Numbered from the stretch's first letter, positions 1 through 7,121 are shown. The stretch is DNA of 13,822 nucleotides from Desulfocapsa sp. (GCA_030635405.1 DAOVZA010000017.1:1-13822); one strand, 5' to 3'. Made by a program: numbers and translations. The notes: generated by a model not told the origin, from the letters alone.

Positions 1-1162
1 CTCTGCCAAGGGCAGCAAAATCAGTGAGTGTGTGGAACCTGTCGCGAATAAGATCAAGGGTTGTTAGAAACCATTCTTTTTTGTCAGTTTCATAGGCTAC
101 GTCCCAAAGCCCCTCTTCTTCAAGAAATGGTTTAACCATCATAGCTATTTCTTCTATTGGAAGATTACGTAAGTAGTGCTCGTTAATGGCTATGGCCTTG
201 GGATCAGTGAAAAATTTGGCATTTCCCTTTTGATAATTAAAAATTGAATTGGATTTATTTATTCGCTCAAGGCTGAAGGCCTCTATCATTTCTTCTTTGG
301 TAAATATCTCAGTATCATCCCCTGAGGACCAGCCAAGCAGTACAAGAAAGTTTGATAATGCCCATGGAATAAAACCCATTTTTTTGTAAAATTGAACGGC
401 CACTATCTCGCCATGACTTCGTTTGGAAATTTTTGCCTTTTTAGTATCCAAAGTAAGTGGCATATGGGCAAAAACTGGAATGGGTGCATCTAACGCCTCA
501 TACAACAATACCTGGCGCAGGGTGTTGGTCATATGATCCTGACCACGAATAATATGGGATATCCTGTCACGAATATCATCAACCACATTACAGAGCAGGT
601 ACAATGGCTTACCAGTTGAGCGGACAATAACAAAATCCTCAATTTCACTGTAGTTTGATTTGATCTGTCCAAGGACCTTGTCATCATAACTTAGGATACC
701 ATCACGCTTGGGAACCTTAAAACGAACCACAAATGGAAGGCCCGCCGCTTCTTTTTCGGCAATTTCATCAGCACTTAAGTCACGACAGGTACCATCGTAT
801 CCATAGGTGGTTTTGTTGGCCTGTGCTGCCTTACGTTTCACATCAAGTTCTTCTTTGGTACAGAAACATTTGTAGGCCTTTCCCTCGTCGAGCAATCTTT
901 TTGCAGCTGCAACATGGTCCGCATCAAAATCAGTCTGGAAATATGGGCTTTCATCCCAGTCAATTCCGAGCCATTTCATTCCTTCGATGATACCCTTAAT
1001 GGATTCTTCTGTGGAACGCTCAGCATCGGTATCTTCAATACGAAGAATAAGCTTACCGCCAGTTTTCTTTGCATAAAGCCAATTATATAGTGCGGTTCTT
1101 GCTCCACCAATGTGGAGATAACCAGTTGGGCTGGGTGGAAAACGTAAACGTGTTTCAGTCAT
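1..1162 (-). CDS. gltX: Glutamyl-tRNA synthetase, C-terminal part missing (window edge)
   Basis: Cytoplasmic class I aminoacyl-tRNA synthetase that charges tRNA with glutamate using ATP. About 387 N-terminal codons are present; the family is usually about 470-490 residues, so the anticodon-binding C-terminus lies outside the window. Reading the minus strand from ATG at 1162 gives the Rossmann-fold HIGH-type motif HIGG at residues 17-20 inside PSPTGYLHIGG, the conserved RIEDTD at 41-46, a zinc-site-like cysteine pattern C99, C101 and C126, and the KMSKS-type loop KISKR at 244-248. The start is supported by a TAAGG ribosome-binding site 8 bases upstream and by the family-typical N-terminus. It is divergent from serA. 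Whether it is discriminating or also charges tRNA-Gln cannot be decided here. Identification is secure. Confidence 0.97.
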   Translation of the reverse strand, partial: MTETRLRFPPSPTGYLHIGGARTALYNWLYAKKTGGKLILRIEDTDAERSTEESIKGIIEGMKWLGIDWDESPYFQTDFDADHVAAAKRLLDEGKAYKCFCTKEELDVKRKAAQANKTTYGYDGTCRDLSADEIAEKEAAGLPFVVRFKVPKRDGILSYDDKVLGQIKSNYSEIEDFVIVRSTGKPLYLLCNVVDDIRDRISHIIRGQDHMTNTLRQVLLYEALDAPIPVFAHMPLTLDTKKAKISKRSHGEIVAVQFYKKMGFIPWALSNFLVLLGWSSGDDTEIFTKEEMIEAFSLERINKSNSIFNYQKGNAKFFTDPKAIAINEHYLRNLPIEEIAMMVKPFLEEEGLWDVAYETDKKEWFLTTLDLIRDRFHTLTDFAALGR

Positions 1163-1215
1163 TGGGAAAACCTTAGTAATATTTTAGGAATTTTTTTAAA
1201 AAATCGGGGGTATTC

Positions 1216-1244
1216 ATAATATGCCTGATGTATATCGTTTTCAA
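1216..1244 (-). promoter_or_regulatory. Probable sigma-70 promoter for gltX
   Basis: On the minus strand a -35 element TTGAAA (plus-strand 1239-1244) is followed after exactly 17 bases by a -10 element TATTAT (1216-1221). The expected transcript start lies near 1209, giving a leader of about 47 bases before the gltX ATG. Both boxes match the consensus in 5 of 6 positions, so this is a good candidate. Confidence 0.55.
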
Positions 1245-1253
1245 ACAGTTTGT

Positions 1254-1267
1254 TCAATAGCTATTGA
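1254..1267. repeat. Perfect 14-base palindrome between gltX and serA
   Basis: TCAATAGCTATTGA is its own reverse complement. It lies 9 bases upstream of the gltX -35 box and about 55 bases upstream of the serA -35 candidate, a position suitable for a dimeric regulator acting on either promoter. A related CCAATAGTGG lies at 1285-1294. No regulator is identified. Confidence 0.5.
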
Positions 1268-1322
1268 CGTTGATAGGAGAATTTACCAATAGTGGTTTAA
1301 GCAAAAAACGAAATGTTTTTGG

Positions 1323-1351
1323 TTGTTCTCTTGGTGCGAACTCGTTATACT
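1323..1351 (+). promoter_or_regulatory. Possible sigma-70 promoter for serA
   Basis: TTGTTC (1323-1328), a 17-base spacer and TATACT (1346-1351). The -10 matches 5 of 6 consensus positions; the -35 is weaker. Initiation near 1358 would give a leader of about 110 bases that contains the GGTAAC/GTTACC inverted repeat. Confidence 0.45.
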
Positions 1352-1469
1352 TTGATCTTTTTAGTTGCTTTTATGAGCAGATGGTAACTGTATAAAAGCT
1401 TGTGTAAATTGTTACCGATTGACCTTAACTATAAAGAAAGAATTTCAGGGCTGGAATGAGGGAGAAAAG

Positions 1470-3056
1470 ATGAAAGTATTAATCAGTGATAGCATGTCTC
1501 CACTGGGAGAAACAATCCTTAAAGATGCAGGACTTGATGTCGATGTCAAAACCGGATTAACCCCCGAAGAGTTAAAAGAGATTATCGGCGCGTATGACGG
1601 CCTTGTTGTCCGAAGTATCACCAGAGCAACTGCCGAAATCATTGATGCTGCCGAAAATCTGAAGGTTATTGGTCGTGCTGGAATAGGCCTTGATAACGTG
1701 GATATCCCTGCAGCAAGTAAAAAGGGCATTGTTGTAATGAATGCCCCTGACGGTAATGCTACAACAGCTGCCGAACATGCCATCGGTATGATGATGTCTC
1801 TGTCCCGTAATATCCCTCAGGCCACTGCTTCCATGAAAGAAGGGAAGTGGGAAAAGAAAAGTTTTATGGGCCGTGAACTCACCGGTAAAACATTTGGTAT
1901 CTTTGGAATTGGACGCATCGGAGCCATTGCCGCAAATCGTGCACAAGGCTTAAAGATGAAGGTAATTGCATATGACCCTCATATGCCAAAAGATATCGTT
2001 GATAAACTTGGTGTGGAGCTTGTTAGTGTTGAAGAACTTGCTAAGCGCGCTGATTATATCACTGTTCATGTGCCGCTCACCAAAGAAACAGCTAATGCCC
2101 TCTCCACTGAATTTTTCACAAACATGAAGAAAGATGCCATGTTTATTGATTGTGCTCGTGGCGGAGTGTGTGACGAAGAGGCTTTGTATCAGGCTCTTGT
2201 GGATGGTGAAATTGCAGGTGCTGCACTTGATGTTTTTGCTCAGGAACCCACAACTAAAGAAAATTGTCCTTTGCTTGGTCTGAAAAATTTTATCTGTACT
2301 CCACATCTTGGTGCATCAACCACTGAAGCTCAGGAAAATGTCGCAACTGCTATTGCTGCGCAGGTTGCAGAGTATCTTGTTAAGGGTGTTGTGACAAATG
2401 CCGTGAATGTACCGTCTGTCAGCGATGATGTATTGGCCCAGGTTGGCCCGTATATTAATCTTGGCGAAATGCTTGGCTCTCTTCATATGCAGATAGCAAA
2501 GGGTGGAGTTGAGGAAGTATCCATTGAATATTCAGGAGAACTTGCAGAACTGAATACCAGCCCTATTACAGTTGCTTTTCTTAAGGGTTTATTTACTCCT
2601 ATTCTTAAAGATGCGGTGAACTATGTAAATGCTCCTGTGATCGCTAAAGATCGCGGTATTCGTGTGGTTGAATCCAAGAGTGACAGATCCAATGACTTTG
2701 TAAATGTACTTCGCATTAAGGTTGTCACCAATGAGGGAGAGAATGAACTCGTTGGAACAGTTTTTGGTAAGACCGAGGCACGATTAGTTAGATTGAACAC
2801 ATTCCGTCTTGAGGCCGAGGCTTCAGGACCCATGCTTCTTGTATATAACAATGATGTTCCTGGTGTTATCGGTGCGTTAGGTACAACACTTGGTCAGAAT
2901 GGCGTAAATATTTCACGTATGACAGTTGGTCGTGAGGACGCATCGAGCCAGAATATCATCCTGTGTAGTACTGATGCAATTATTTCAAAGGAATTGCTGG
3001 AAGAAGTAAAACAAATTGATAATATTGACGATGCTCTTGCACTAGAGCTTGTGTAG
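1470..3056 (+). CDS. serA: D-3-phosphoglycerate dehydrogenase (long, ACT-domain form)
   Basis: Catalyses the NAD-dependent oxidation of 3-phosphoglycerate to 3-phosphohydroxypyruvate, the first step of serine synthesis, in the cytoplasm. The 528 residues match the long bacterial form: substrate and NAD-binding domains (about 1-315), an intervening allosteric substrate-binding domain (about 320-450), and a C-terminal ACT domain (about 455-528) beginning near LLVYNNDVPGVIG. Visible motifs are GIGRIG (146-151) for NAD binding, the acidic residue of YDP (D169) that favours NAD, and the catalytic set R230 (CARGG), E259 (QEP) and H279 (TPHLG). The ACT domain suggests feedback control by serine, as known for part of the family. 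ATG at 1470 is chosen over an in-frame TTG at 1419 because GAGGGAG lies just upstream and MKVLISD is the family-typical start. A strong terminator follows. Confidence 0.97.
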   Translation: MKVLISDSMSPLGETILKDAGLDVDVKTGLTPEELKEIIGAYDGLVVRSITRATAEIIDAAENLKVIGRAGIGLDNVDIPAASKKGIVVMNAPDGNATTAAEHAIGMMMSLSRNIPQATASMKEGKWEKKSFMGRELTGKTFGIFGIGRIGAIAANRAQGLKMKVIAYDPHMPKDIVDKLGVELVSVEELAKRADYITVHVPLTKETANALSTEFFTNMKKDAMFIDCARGGVCDEEALYQALVDGEIAGAALDVFAQEPTTKENCPLLGLKNFICTPHLGASTTEAQENVATAIAAQVAEYLVKGVVTNAVNVPSVSDDVLAQVGPYINLGEMLGSLHMQIAKGGVEEVSIEYSGELAELNTSPITVAFLKGLFTPILKDAVNYVNAPVIAKDRGIRVVESKSDRSNDFVNVLRIKVVTNEGENELVGTVFGKTEARLVRLNTFRLEAEASGPMLLVYNNDVPGVIGALGTTLGQNGVNISRMTVGREDASSQNIILCSTDAIISKELLEEVKQIDNIDDALALELV

Positions 3057-3089
3057 TCAGGTATATAAAAAACGTTTAAATGAAGAAAT

Positions 3090-3121
3090 GGGGTTGCTTG
3101 ATAGAAGTAACCCCGTTTTTT
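3090..3121 (+). terminator. Intrinsic terminator after serA
   Basis: A 10-base-pair stem GGGGTTGCTT (3090-3099) / AAGTAACCCC (3105-3114), containing one G-U pair, with a 5-base loop, followed by GTTTTTT. This is a textbook Rho-independent terminator 33 bases after the serA stop codon. Confidence 0.9.
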
Positions 3122-3155
3122 ATTCTGAAATAAATTCTCTTTTAAAGAGGCAATT

Positions 3156-3491
3156 ATGACTTCTGAATATGAGCAGGGATGTCCCTGTGGTGATGGAAAG
3201 GTACCTGATCAGGATGGACAATGTGTAATGCCTGAAGTTACTTTTATGGCTTTTATCATGTCTCTGAACACCTCGGCTCTTTTTCATCTTGGTGAAATTG
3301 CAGACCCTGTATCTGGCGAAACATTGGTTGATTTTTCTCTTGCACGTCATGCCATTGATACTCTTGTACTATTGCAGGAAAAAACGAAGGGTAACCTGGA
3401 TAAGGATGAGGCGAAAATGCTGGAAGATGTACTCTATGATGTGAAGCTTCGTTTTGTTCAAGCAGTGAAAAATAAAAATACAGCTAAATAA
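3156..3491 (+). CDS. DUF1844 family protein with cysteine cluster at the N-terminus
   Basis: A 111-residue protein of unknown function. Residues about 28-105 match the helical DUF1844 core: a TFMAFIMSLNTSALFHLGE-like first helix, a DPVSGET turn, an SLARHAIDTLVLLQEKTKGN helix and a final LEDVLYDVKLRFVQA helix. The first helix is hydrophobic but too interrupted to call as a membrane span. The first 26 residues are unlike the core and contain C9, C11 and C23 in a CPCGDGK...C pattern, which might bind a metal or form a disulfide; this is inference. ATG has AAAGAGG 6 bases upstream. The gene starts 35 bases after the end of the serA terminator and ends 20 bases before ispE, so it probably shares a transcript with ispE. 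No reaction can be assigned. Confidence 0.88.
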   Translation: MTSEYEQGCPCGDGKVPDQDGQCVMPEVTFMAFIMSLNTSALFHLGEIADPVSGETLVDFSLARHAIDTLVLLQEKTKGNLDKDEAKMLEDVLYDVKLRFVQAVKNKNTAK

Positions 3492-3511
3492 TTTTTAGTA
3501 ACTGTTTGTAG

Positions 3512-4396
3512 ATGGAAGAATCTATCGATACATTAGTTGTTCAAGCACCAGCAAAGGTTAATCTGACTCTGCATATCCTCGGAAAACGAAAGGATGGATA
3601 CCACGATCTTGATTCGGTGATGCAGAAACTTGACCTTGCTGATACTGTCACTCTTTCGCTTCGTAATAAACCGGGTATACAGCTTTCATGTCCAGGGTCC
3701 GACTTACCGGAAGATGAATCTAACCTGGTTTGGAAAGCGGCAGAATCCTTTTTACATGAGGCTGGCCTTGAAAGTACTTATGGCATATCGATTGTGTTGG
3801 ATAAAAACATTCCTGTTGCTGCAGGCCTTGGCGGTGGGAGTAGTGACGCTGCAAGTGTTCTTACAGGTATGAATCGTCTTTTTGAGAATCGTTTACCAGA
3901 AAAAACATTACTTCGTCTTGCTAAATCTCTTGGTGCCGATGTTCCGTTCTTTGTAATCTCGCACTCTGCGGTACGTGCAAAAGGAATAGGAGAAAGGATG
4001 GAATTTCATGAATCCCTATCCGATTGTTCAGTGCTTTTGGTGAATCCCGGATTTTCTGTATCCACAGCATGGGTATATGAAAACTTTACATTGACAAGGG
4101 TGGATAAAGATTCTAATCTGTCAAATTCTTCTGAAAAAGACGATGTCAATGGAATGGTATCTTCCTTGTATAATGATCTGGAAGCAGTAACTGTTGAGCA
4201 ATATCCAGAACTTACGTCTATTAAGAACGTTATGCTTGAGCAGGGGGCATCAGGTGCTCTTATGTCAGGCAGTGGGCCGACTGTTTTTGGGATTTTTCCT
4301 GATCAGTCTGGCCGTGAAAGTGTTCATCTGCGTGAATGTGCAGGAAAATTAACTGATAAGTATGGGCAGGGAGTTTTTATTACCCGCCCCTGTTAG
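3512..4396 (+). CDS. ispE: 4-diphosphocytidyl-2-C-methyl-D-erythritol kinase
   Basis: GHMP-family kinase that phosphorylates the 2-hydroxyl of CDP-methylerythritol with ATP in the non-mevalonate (MEP) isoprenoid pathway. The 294-residue length is normal for the family. Motifs: APAKVNLTLHILGKR near the N-terminus with K15; the phosphate-binding glycine-rich loop GLGGGSSDAA at 105-114; D143 in GADVPFF, the catalytic aspartate partner; and the C-terminal GSGPTVF at 253-259. The ATG at 3512 gives a typical N-terminus, but no clear ribosome-binding site precedes it, which suggests translation coupled to the DUF1844 gene 20 bases upstream. tRNA-Gln and prs follow without a visible terminator. Confidence 0.96.
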   Translation: MEESIDTLVVQAPAKVNLTLHILGKRKDGYHDLDSVMQKLDLADTVTLSLRNKPGIQLSCPGSDLPEDESNLVWKAAESFLHEAGLESTYGISIVLDKNIPVAAGLGGGSSDAASVLTGMNRLFENRLPEKTLLRLAKSLGADVPFFVISHSAVRAKGIGERMEFHESLSDCSVLLVNPGFSVSTAWVYENFTLTRVDKDSNLSNSSEKDDVNGMVSSLYNDLEAVTVEQYPELTSIKNVMLEQGASGALMSGSGPTVFGIFPDQSGRESVHLRECAGKLTDKYGQGVFITRPC

Positions 4397-4412
4397 TGTT
4401 ATTTAGTTTTAT

Positions 4413-4488
4413 TGGGGCGTAGCCAAGCGGTTAAGGCACCAGGTTTTGATCCTGGCATGCGGAGGTTCGAATCCTCCCGCCCCAGCCA
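4413..4488 (+). tRNA. tRNA-Gln (anticodon UUG), CCA encoded
   Basis: A full cloverleaf can be drawn. The acceptor stem is TGGGGCG (4413-4419) with CGCCCCA (4478-4484), the discriminator base is G4485 and the CCA end is genomic (4486-4488). The anticodon stem CCAGG / CCTGG encloses the seven-base loop TTTTGAT, giving anticodon TTG at 4446-4448. The T-arm contains GGTTCGAATCC. The gene begins 16 bases after the ispE stop and ends 64 bases before prs. A weak extended -10-like TGTTATTTA ends at 4405, just upstream, but co-transcription with ispE and release by RNase P and 3' processing is equally possible. The ispE-tRNA-Gln-prs arrangement is known in other Proteobacteria. Confidence 0.97.
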
Positions 4489-4552
4489 ATTTACTGTTTT
4501 ATTTTAGAAGAAAACGAAAAAGTATCTCAACACATTGTAAGAGAAAAAGATT

Positions 4553-5491
4553 ATGCCAAACATTATCAAAGTTTTTTCTGGAAATGCCAACCCTGTGATG
4601 GCTAAAGAAATCACTGATTATTTGAAGATTCCGCTTTCAAAAGCTGAAGTGAAACAGTTCAGTGATGGTGAGATTTTCGTTGAAATAAAAGAAAATGTTC
4701 GTGGTGCTGATGTATTTATTATTCAGCCAACCTGTACGCCTGTTAATGATAACCTCATGGAACTGGTGATTATGGTAGATGCTCTTAGACGTGCGTCTGC
4801 CAGAAGAATTACAGCGGTTGTCCCATACTATGGGTACGCGAGGCAGGACAGAAAAGTCGCACCCCGTGTTCCGATCTCTGCAAAAGTTGTTGCTGAGATG
4901 TTCATGGCAGTGGGTGTGCGTCGTGTCTTGAGTATGGATCTTCATGCTGGTCAGATTCAGGGATTTTTTAATATTCCCGTTGATCATCTTTATGCTGCAC
5001 CTGTGATACTTGACTACATAAAAGATAAGTTCTCTAATGTGGTTATGGTTTCACCTGATGCCGGTGGTGTTGAAAGAACCCGTGCTTTTGCCAAGCGCCT
5101 GGATGCGAGTCTGGCCATTATCGATAAACGTCGAGATCGTCCCAATGAATGTCAGGCTATGCATGTTATTGGTGATGTAAAAGGAAAAACAGCCATTTTG
5201 CTTGATGATATGGTTGATACGGCGGGAACTCTCTGTAATGGCGCTGCAACGTTGATTGATCACGGTGCTAAAGAAGTTCATGCCTGTTGTTCTCATCCCG
5301 TACTGTCTGGCCCAGCGATTGAGAGGCTGAACAAATCAGTCATTAGTTCGCTGGTTGTTACAAATTCTATTCCTCTGCGTGGTTCTGCTCTGCAGTGTGA
5401 CAAAATTAAGGTATTATCCGTATCTAAGCTTTTGGCACAGGCAATTGATTGTATTCATACAGAAGGATCTATTAGTTCGTTATTTGTGTAA
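4553..5491 (+). CDS. prs: Ribose-phosphate pyrophosphokinase (PRPP synthetase)
   Basis: Transfers pyrophosphate from ATP to ribose 5-phosphate to make PRPP, the precursor of purines, pyrimidines, NAD, histidine and tryptophan; it acts in the cytoplasm as a hexamer in characterised family members. The 312 residues are the usual length. Motifs: GYARQDRK near 94-101 (ATP site), the metal- and substrate-binding [11 protein letters not shown] at 129-139, [17 protein letters not shown] near 167-183, the catalytic-loop K192 and R194 in DKRRDRPNE, and the PRPP-binding loop DDMVDTAGT at 218-226. The ATG is preceded by only a weak AAGAGA. It sits between tRNA-Gln and rplY, the order seen in several Proteobacteria. 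Confidence 0.97.
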   Translation: MPNIIKVFSGNANPVMAKEITDYLKIPLSKAEVKQFSDGEIFVEIKENVRGADVFIIQPTCTPVNDNLMELVIMVDALRRASARRITAVVPYYGYARQDRKVAPRVPISAKVVAEMFMAVGVRRVLSMDLHAGQIQGFFNIPVDHLYAAPVILDYIKDKFSNVVMVSPDAGGVERTRAFAKRLDASLAIIDKRRDRPNECQAMHVIGDVKGKTAILLDDMVDTAGTLCNGAATLIDHGAKEVHACCSHPVLSGPAIERLNKSVISSLVVTNSIPLRGSALQCDKIKVLSVSKLLAQAIDCIHTEGSISSLFV

Positions 5492-5512
5492 TAAATTTTA
5501 ACATTTGAAATA

Positions 5513-5540
5513 TTGAGATAAATCCTGACAGTTATATAAA
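5513..5540 (+). promoter_or_regulatory. Possible promoter for rplY
   Basis: TTGAGA (5513-5518), a 16-base spacer and TATAAA (5535-5540), placing initiation near 5547 and the rplY start about 24 bases downstream. The arms of an inverted repeat (5524-5530 and 5549-5555) flank the -10 box. Confidence 0.45.
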
Positions 5541-5555
5541 AATAGTATTGTCAGG
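5524..5555. repeat. Inverted repeat CCTGACA...TGTCAGG in front of rplY
   Basis: Two perfectly complementary 7-base arms, CCTGACA (5524-5530) and TGTCAGG (5549-5555), separated by 18 AT-rich bases. There is no T-tract after it, so it is not an obvious intrinsic terminator for prs. Its right arm ends 5 bases before the GGAGG ribosome-binding site of rplY. It may be an operator pair or, if transcribed from upstream, an mRNA hairpin next to the ribosome-binding site. Confidence 0.5.
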
Positions 5556-5570
5556 GCTAAGGAGGAACAT

Positions 5571-6197
5571 ATGCTTCAAGTAGACATGTCTGCTTCAACA
5601 AGAGATAGTTTTGGTAAATGTGCGATGCGTCGCCTGCGTAGTAGTGGCAATACTCCAGCAGTATTGTATGGAAACAATAAAGAATCCATTTCATTACAGC
5701 TTGAGACGAAATCATTTTTGAAAGGTTTATTTCAGATTAATCGTACAAATGCAGTGGTAAGTCTTTCTATTAATGGTGATGATACTCGCCATGTTATGAT
5801 GAGAGAAGTTCAGACTGATCCTGTAACTGATGATTTAATCCATGCTGACTTTTTTGAAATCAGTCTTGATGTACCCAAAAAATTCAACGTTAATATTGAG
5901 CTGATTGGGAATGCTAAAGGTGTAGATCTTGGTGGCGAACTTGCTGTTCATCATTCTTCAGTAGTTGTAGAAGGTCTTCCGCTTGATATGCCTGATAGCA
6001 TAGTTGTTGATATCGCTGATCTTGAGATTGGTGACTCTGTTAAGTTTTCTGATCTTGATTTACCTGCTAACTTGAAAATGTTTAGTGATCTTTCTGATAC
6101 CTGTATTGAGGTAAGAACAAAGAGTGCTGAAATTATTGAAGATGAAGATTCCGCTAATGTTTCTGAGCCAGTTGCTGATGAGGCGTCAGAAGAATAG
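5571..6197 (+). CDS. rplY: 50S ribosomal protein L25 (long CTC/TL5 form)
   Basis: Binds 5S rRNA in the large ribosomal subunit. At 208 residues it is the long two-domain form, unlike the roughly 94-residue E. coli protein. The N-terminal beta-barrel domain (about 1-95) includes RLRSSGNTPAVLYG and the REVQTDPVTDDLIHADFFEI segment typical of L25. The C-terminal CTC domain (about 98-185) includes NVNIELIGNAKGVDLGGEL and ends at DTCIEVR. A short acidic tail rich in Glu and Asp (about 188-208) follows, as is usual for the long form. The ATG has a strong AAGGAGG 5 bases upstream, consistent with high expression. It has its own probable promoter and terminator. Confidence 0.96.
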   Translation: MLQVDMSASTRDSFGKCAMRRLRSSGNTPAVLYGNNKESISLQLETKSFLKGLFQINRTNAVVSLSINGDDTRHVMMREVQTDPVTDDLIHADFFEISLDVPKKFNVNIELIGNAKGVDLGGELAVHHSSVVVEGLPLDMPDSIVVDIADLEIGDSVKFSDLDLPANLKMFSDLSDTCIEVRTKSAEIIEDEDSANVSEPVADEASEE

Positions 6198-6237
6198 CTT
6201 TCTGTAGCCTGTTTTTCAGGTGAAGATTGTTTGATTA

Positions 6238-6280
6238 TCCGAAAGGAACCTTCAATGTGGTTCTTTTCGGATTTTTTTTT
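6238..6280 (+). terminator. Intrinsic terminator after rplY
   Basis: A 13-base-pair stem TCCGAAAGGAACC (6238-6250) / GGTTCTTTTCGGA (6259-6271), with one G-U pair and an 8-base loop, followed by nine T residues (6272-6280). It is very strong by appearance and lies 40 bases after the rplY stop codon. Confidence 0.93.
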
Positions 6281-6314
6281 GAGTTTTACTTAAATTGATA
6301 ATACGAGAAAGAGA

Positions 6315-6908
6315 GTGGCTGAAGAGACATATCTTATAGTGGGTTTGGGTAATCCTGGAAGTAAGTATGAACAGACCAGACATAACGTCGGCTTTCATGT
6401 TGTTGATGCCATTGCCCGAAGCGAGAAAGAATATCTTGAGCAGCAGAAATGGGACGCGCAGTATTGTCGTAACTCTCTTTGGGGGGCTCGTGTATTCTTT
6501 GTTAAGCCACAAACGTTTATGAACCTTTCAGGAAAATCCATAGCACGGTTTGTTGATTTCTTCAAAATAAGCACTGATCATATTCTTGTTGTTCACGATG
6601 ATATAGACATGCACCCTGGACGGCTGAAGCTTGTTTCTGGTGGGGGACCGGGTGGACATAATGGAATTCGTTCACTTATTCAGTGTCTTGGGACAAAGGA
6701 TTTTTATCGTCTTAAATATGGCGTTGGCAGACCTGGTCAAAATGGGGTTCATGCAGATATCCCTGTGGAAAAATTTGTTCTTGCTCCATTCTCAAAAGAT
6801 GAGTACGAAATTCTTGAAAACCGAATGGAGTCACTTGTTGATGGAGTGAAGGCCTTTGTGACATCTGGAAGTCAAAAGGCCATGAATATTCTTAATGCGC
6901 TCAAATAA
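6315..6908 (+). CDS. pth: Peptidyl-tRNA hydrolase
   Basis: Cleaves peptidyl-tRNA released from stalled ribosomes so that the tRNA can be reused; cytoplasmic and usually essential. The 197 residues match the bacterial Pth1 length. Motifs: LIVGLGNPGSKYEQTRHNVG with N13 and the catalytic H23, FVKPQTFMNLSG with N70, VVHDDIDMHPG with D96, and the GGGPGGHNGIRS loop at 109-120 with N116. It starts with GTG at 6315, preceded by a weak AGAAAGAGA; this start gives the family-typical N-terminus. It lies 35 bases after the end of the rplY terminator, leaving little room for a promoter. Confidence 0.97.
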   Translation: MAEETYLIVGLGNPGSKYEQTRHNVGFHVVDAIARSEKEYLEQQKWDAQYCRNSLWGARVFFVKPQTFMNLSGKSIARFVDFFKISTDHILVVHDDIDMHPGRLKLVSGGGPGGHNGIRSLIQCLGTKDFYRLKYGVGRPGQNGVHADIPVEKFVLAPFSKDEYEILENRMESLVDGVKAFVTSGSQKAMNILNALK

Positions 6909-6961
6909 ACCTTCCCAATCGTTATAAGTCATCGTTTTTTGAAGCGTATTTTGAAAAAGTG

Positions 6962-6970
6962 TGGTATAAT
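6962..6970 (+). promoter_or_regulatory. Extended -10 promoter for the carD-like gene
   Basis: TGGTATAAT is a perfect extended -10 (TGnTATAAT). The -35 region is poor: TTGAAG lies 20 bases upstream of the -10, which is longer than normal. Extended -10 promoters can work without a good -35. Initiation near 6977 would give a leader of about 150 bases. Confidence 0.55.
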
Positions 6971-7033
6971 GACGGATTGTCGCACGTGGAATTAATTACA
7001 ATTCATTGTTTTTTTAAGTTTACCATCGTAGCT

Positions 7034-7042
7034 TGGCATAAT
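7034..7042 (+). promoter_or_regulatory. Second possible extended -10 before the carD-like gene
   Basis: TGGCATAAT resembles the extended -10 at 6962 with one change (C for T) and is followed by the same GA. No good -35 is seen. It would start transcription near 7049. Confidence 0.3.
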
Positions 7043-7115
7043 GAATATCAGGGTGAACCTGTTATTTGAAAATCTCTTATCTTGAGATTCTGTGCCTCAA
7101 TCCCGACGTTGTTTC

Positions 7116-7121
7116 AGGAGG
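7116..7121 (+). promoter_or_regulatory. Ribosome-binding site that decides the carD-like start
   Basis: AGGAGG abuts the ATG at 7122 with no spacer, which is too close for efficient initiation, but lies 6 bases before the in-frame TTG at 7128. This favours the TTG. Confidence 0.65.

Larger units (their letters stand above)
1163..1469. other. Divergent gltX / serA intergenic region
   Basis: This 307-base stretch has no credible gene. It carries a minus-strand promoter candidate for gltX (1216-1244), a plus-strand promoter candidate for serA (1323-1351), an 11-base odd palindrome CAAACAGTTTG (1242-1252) overlapping the gltX -35, a 14-base perfect palindrome (1254-1267) and, in the serA leader, an inverted repeat GGTAAC (1383-1388) / GTTACC (1411-1416) with a 22-base loop. 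All of this is read directly from the sequence; any regulatory role is inference. Confidence 0.7.

Noticed and set aside
733..990. 85-codon plus-strand reading frame
   Set aside because: Lies antisense within gltX, whose motifs are unmistakable in this stretch; the translated product is low-complexity and has no family resemblance.
1419..1469. Upstream TTG start extending serA by 17 residues
   Set aside because: No ribosome-binding site, and the added residues are not part of the family; ATG 1470 has GAGGGAG upstream.
1445..2306. Several minus-strand reading frames of 112-124 codons opposite serA
   Set aside because: They are shadows of serA; no plausible ribosome-binding sites and no recognisable domains.
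4413..4488. tRNA-Gln as an integration site for a mobile element
   Set aside because: prs follows directly, no integrase gene is present, and no repeat of the tRNA 3' end was seen downstream.
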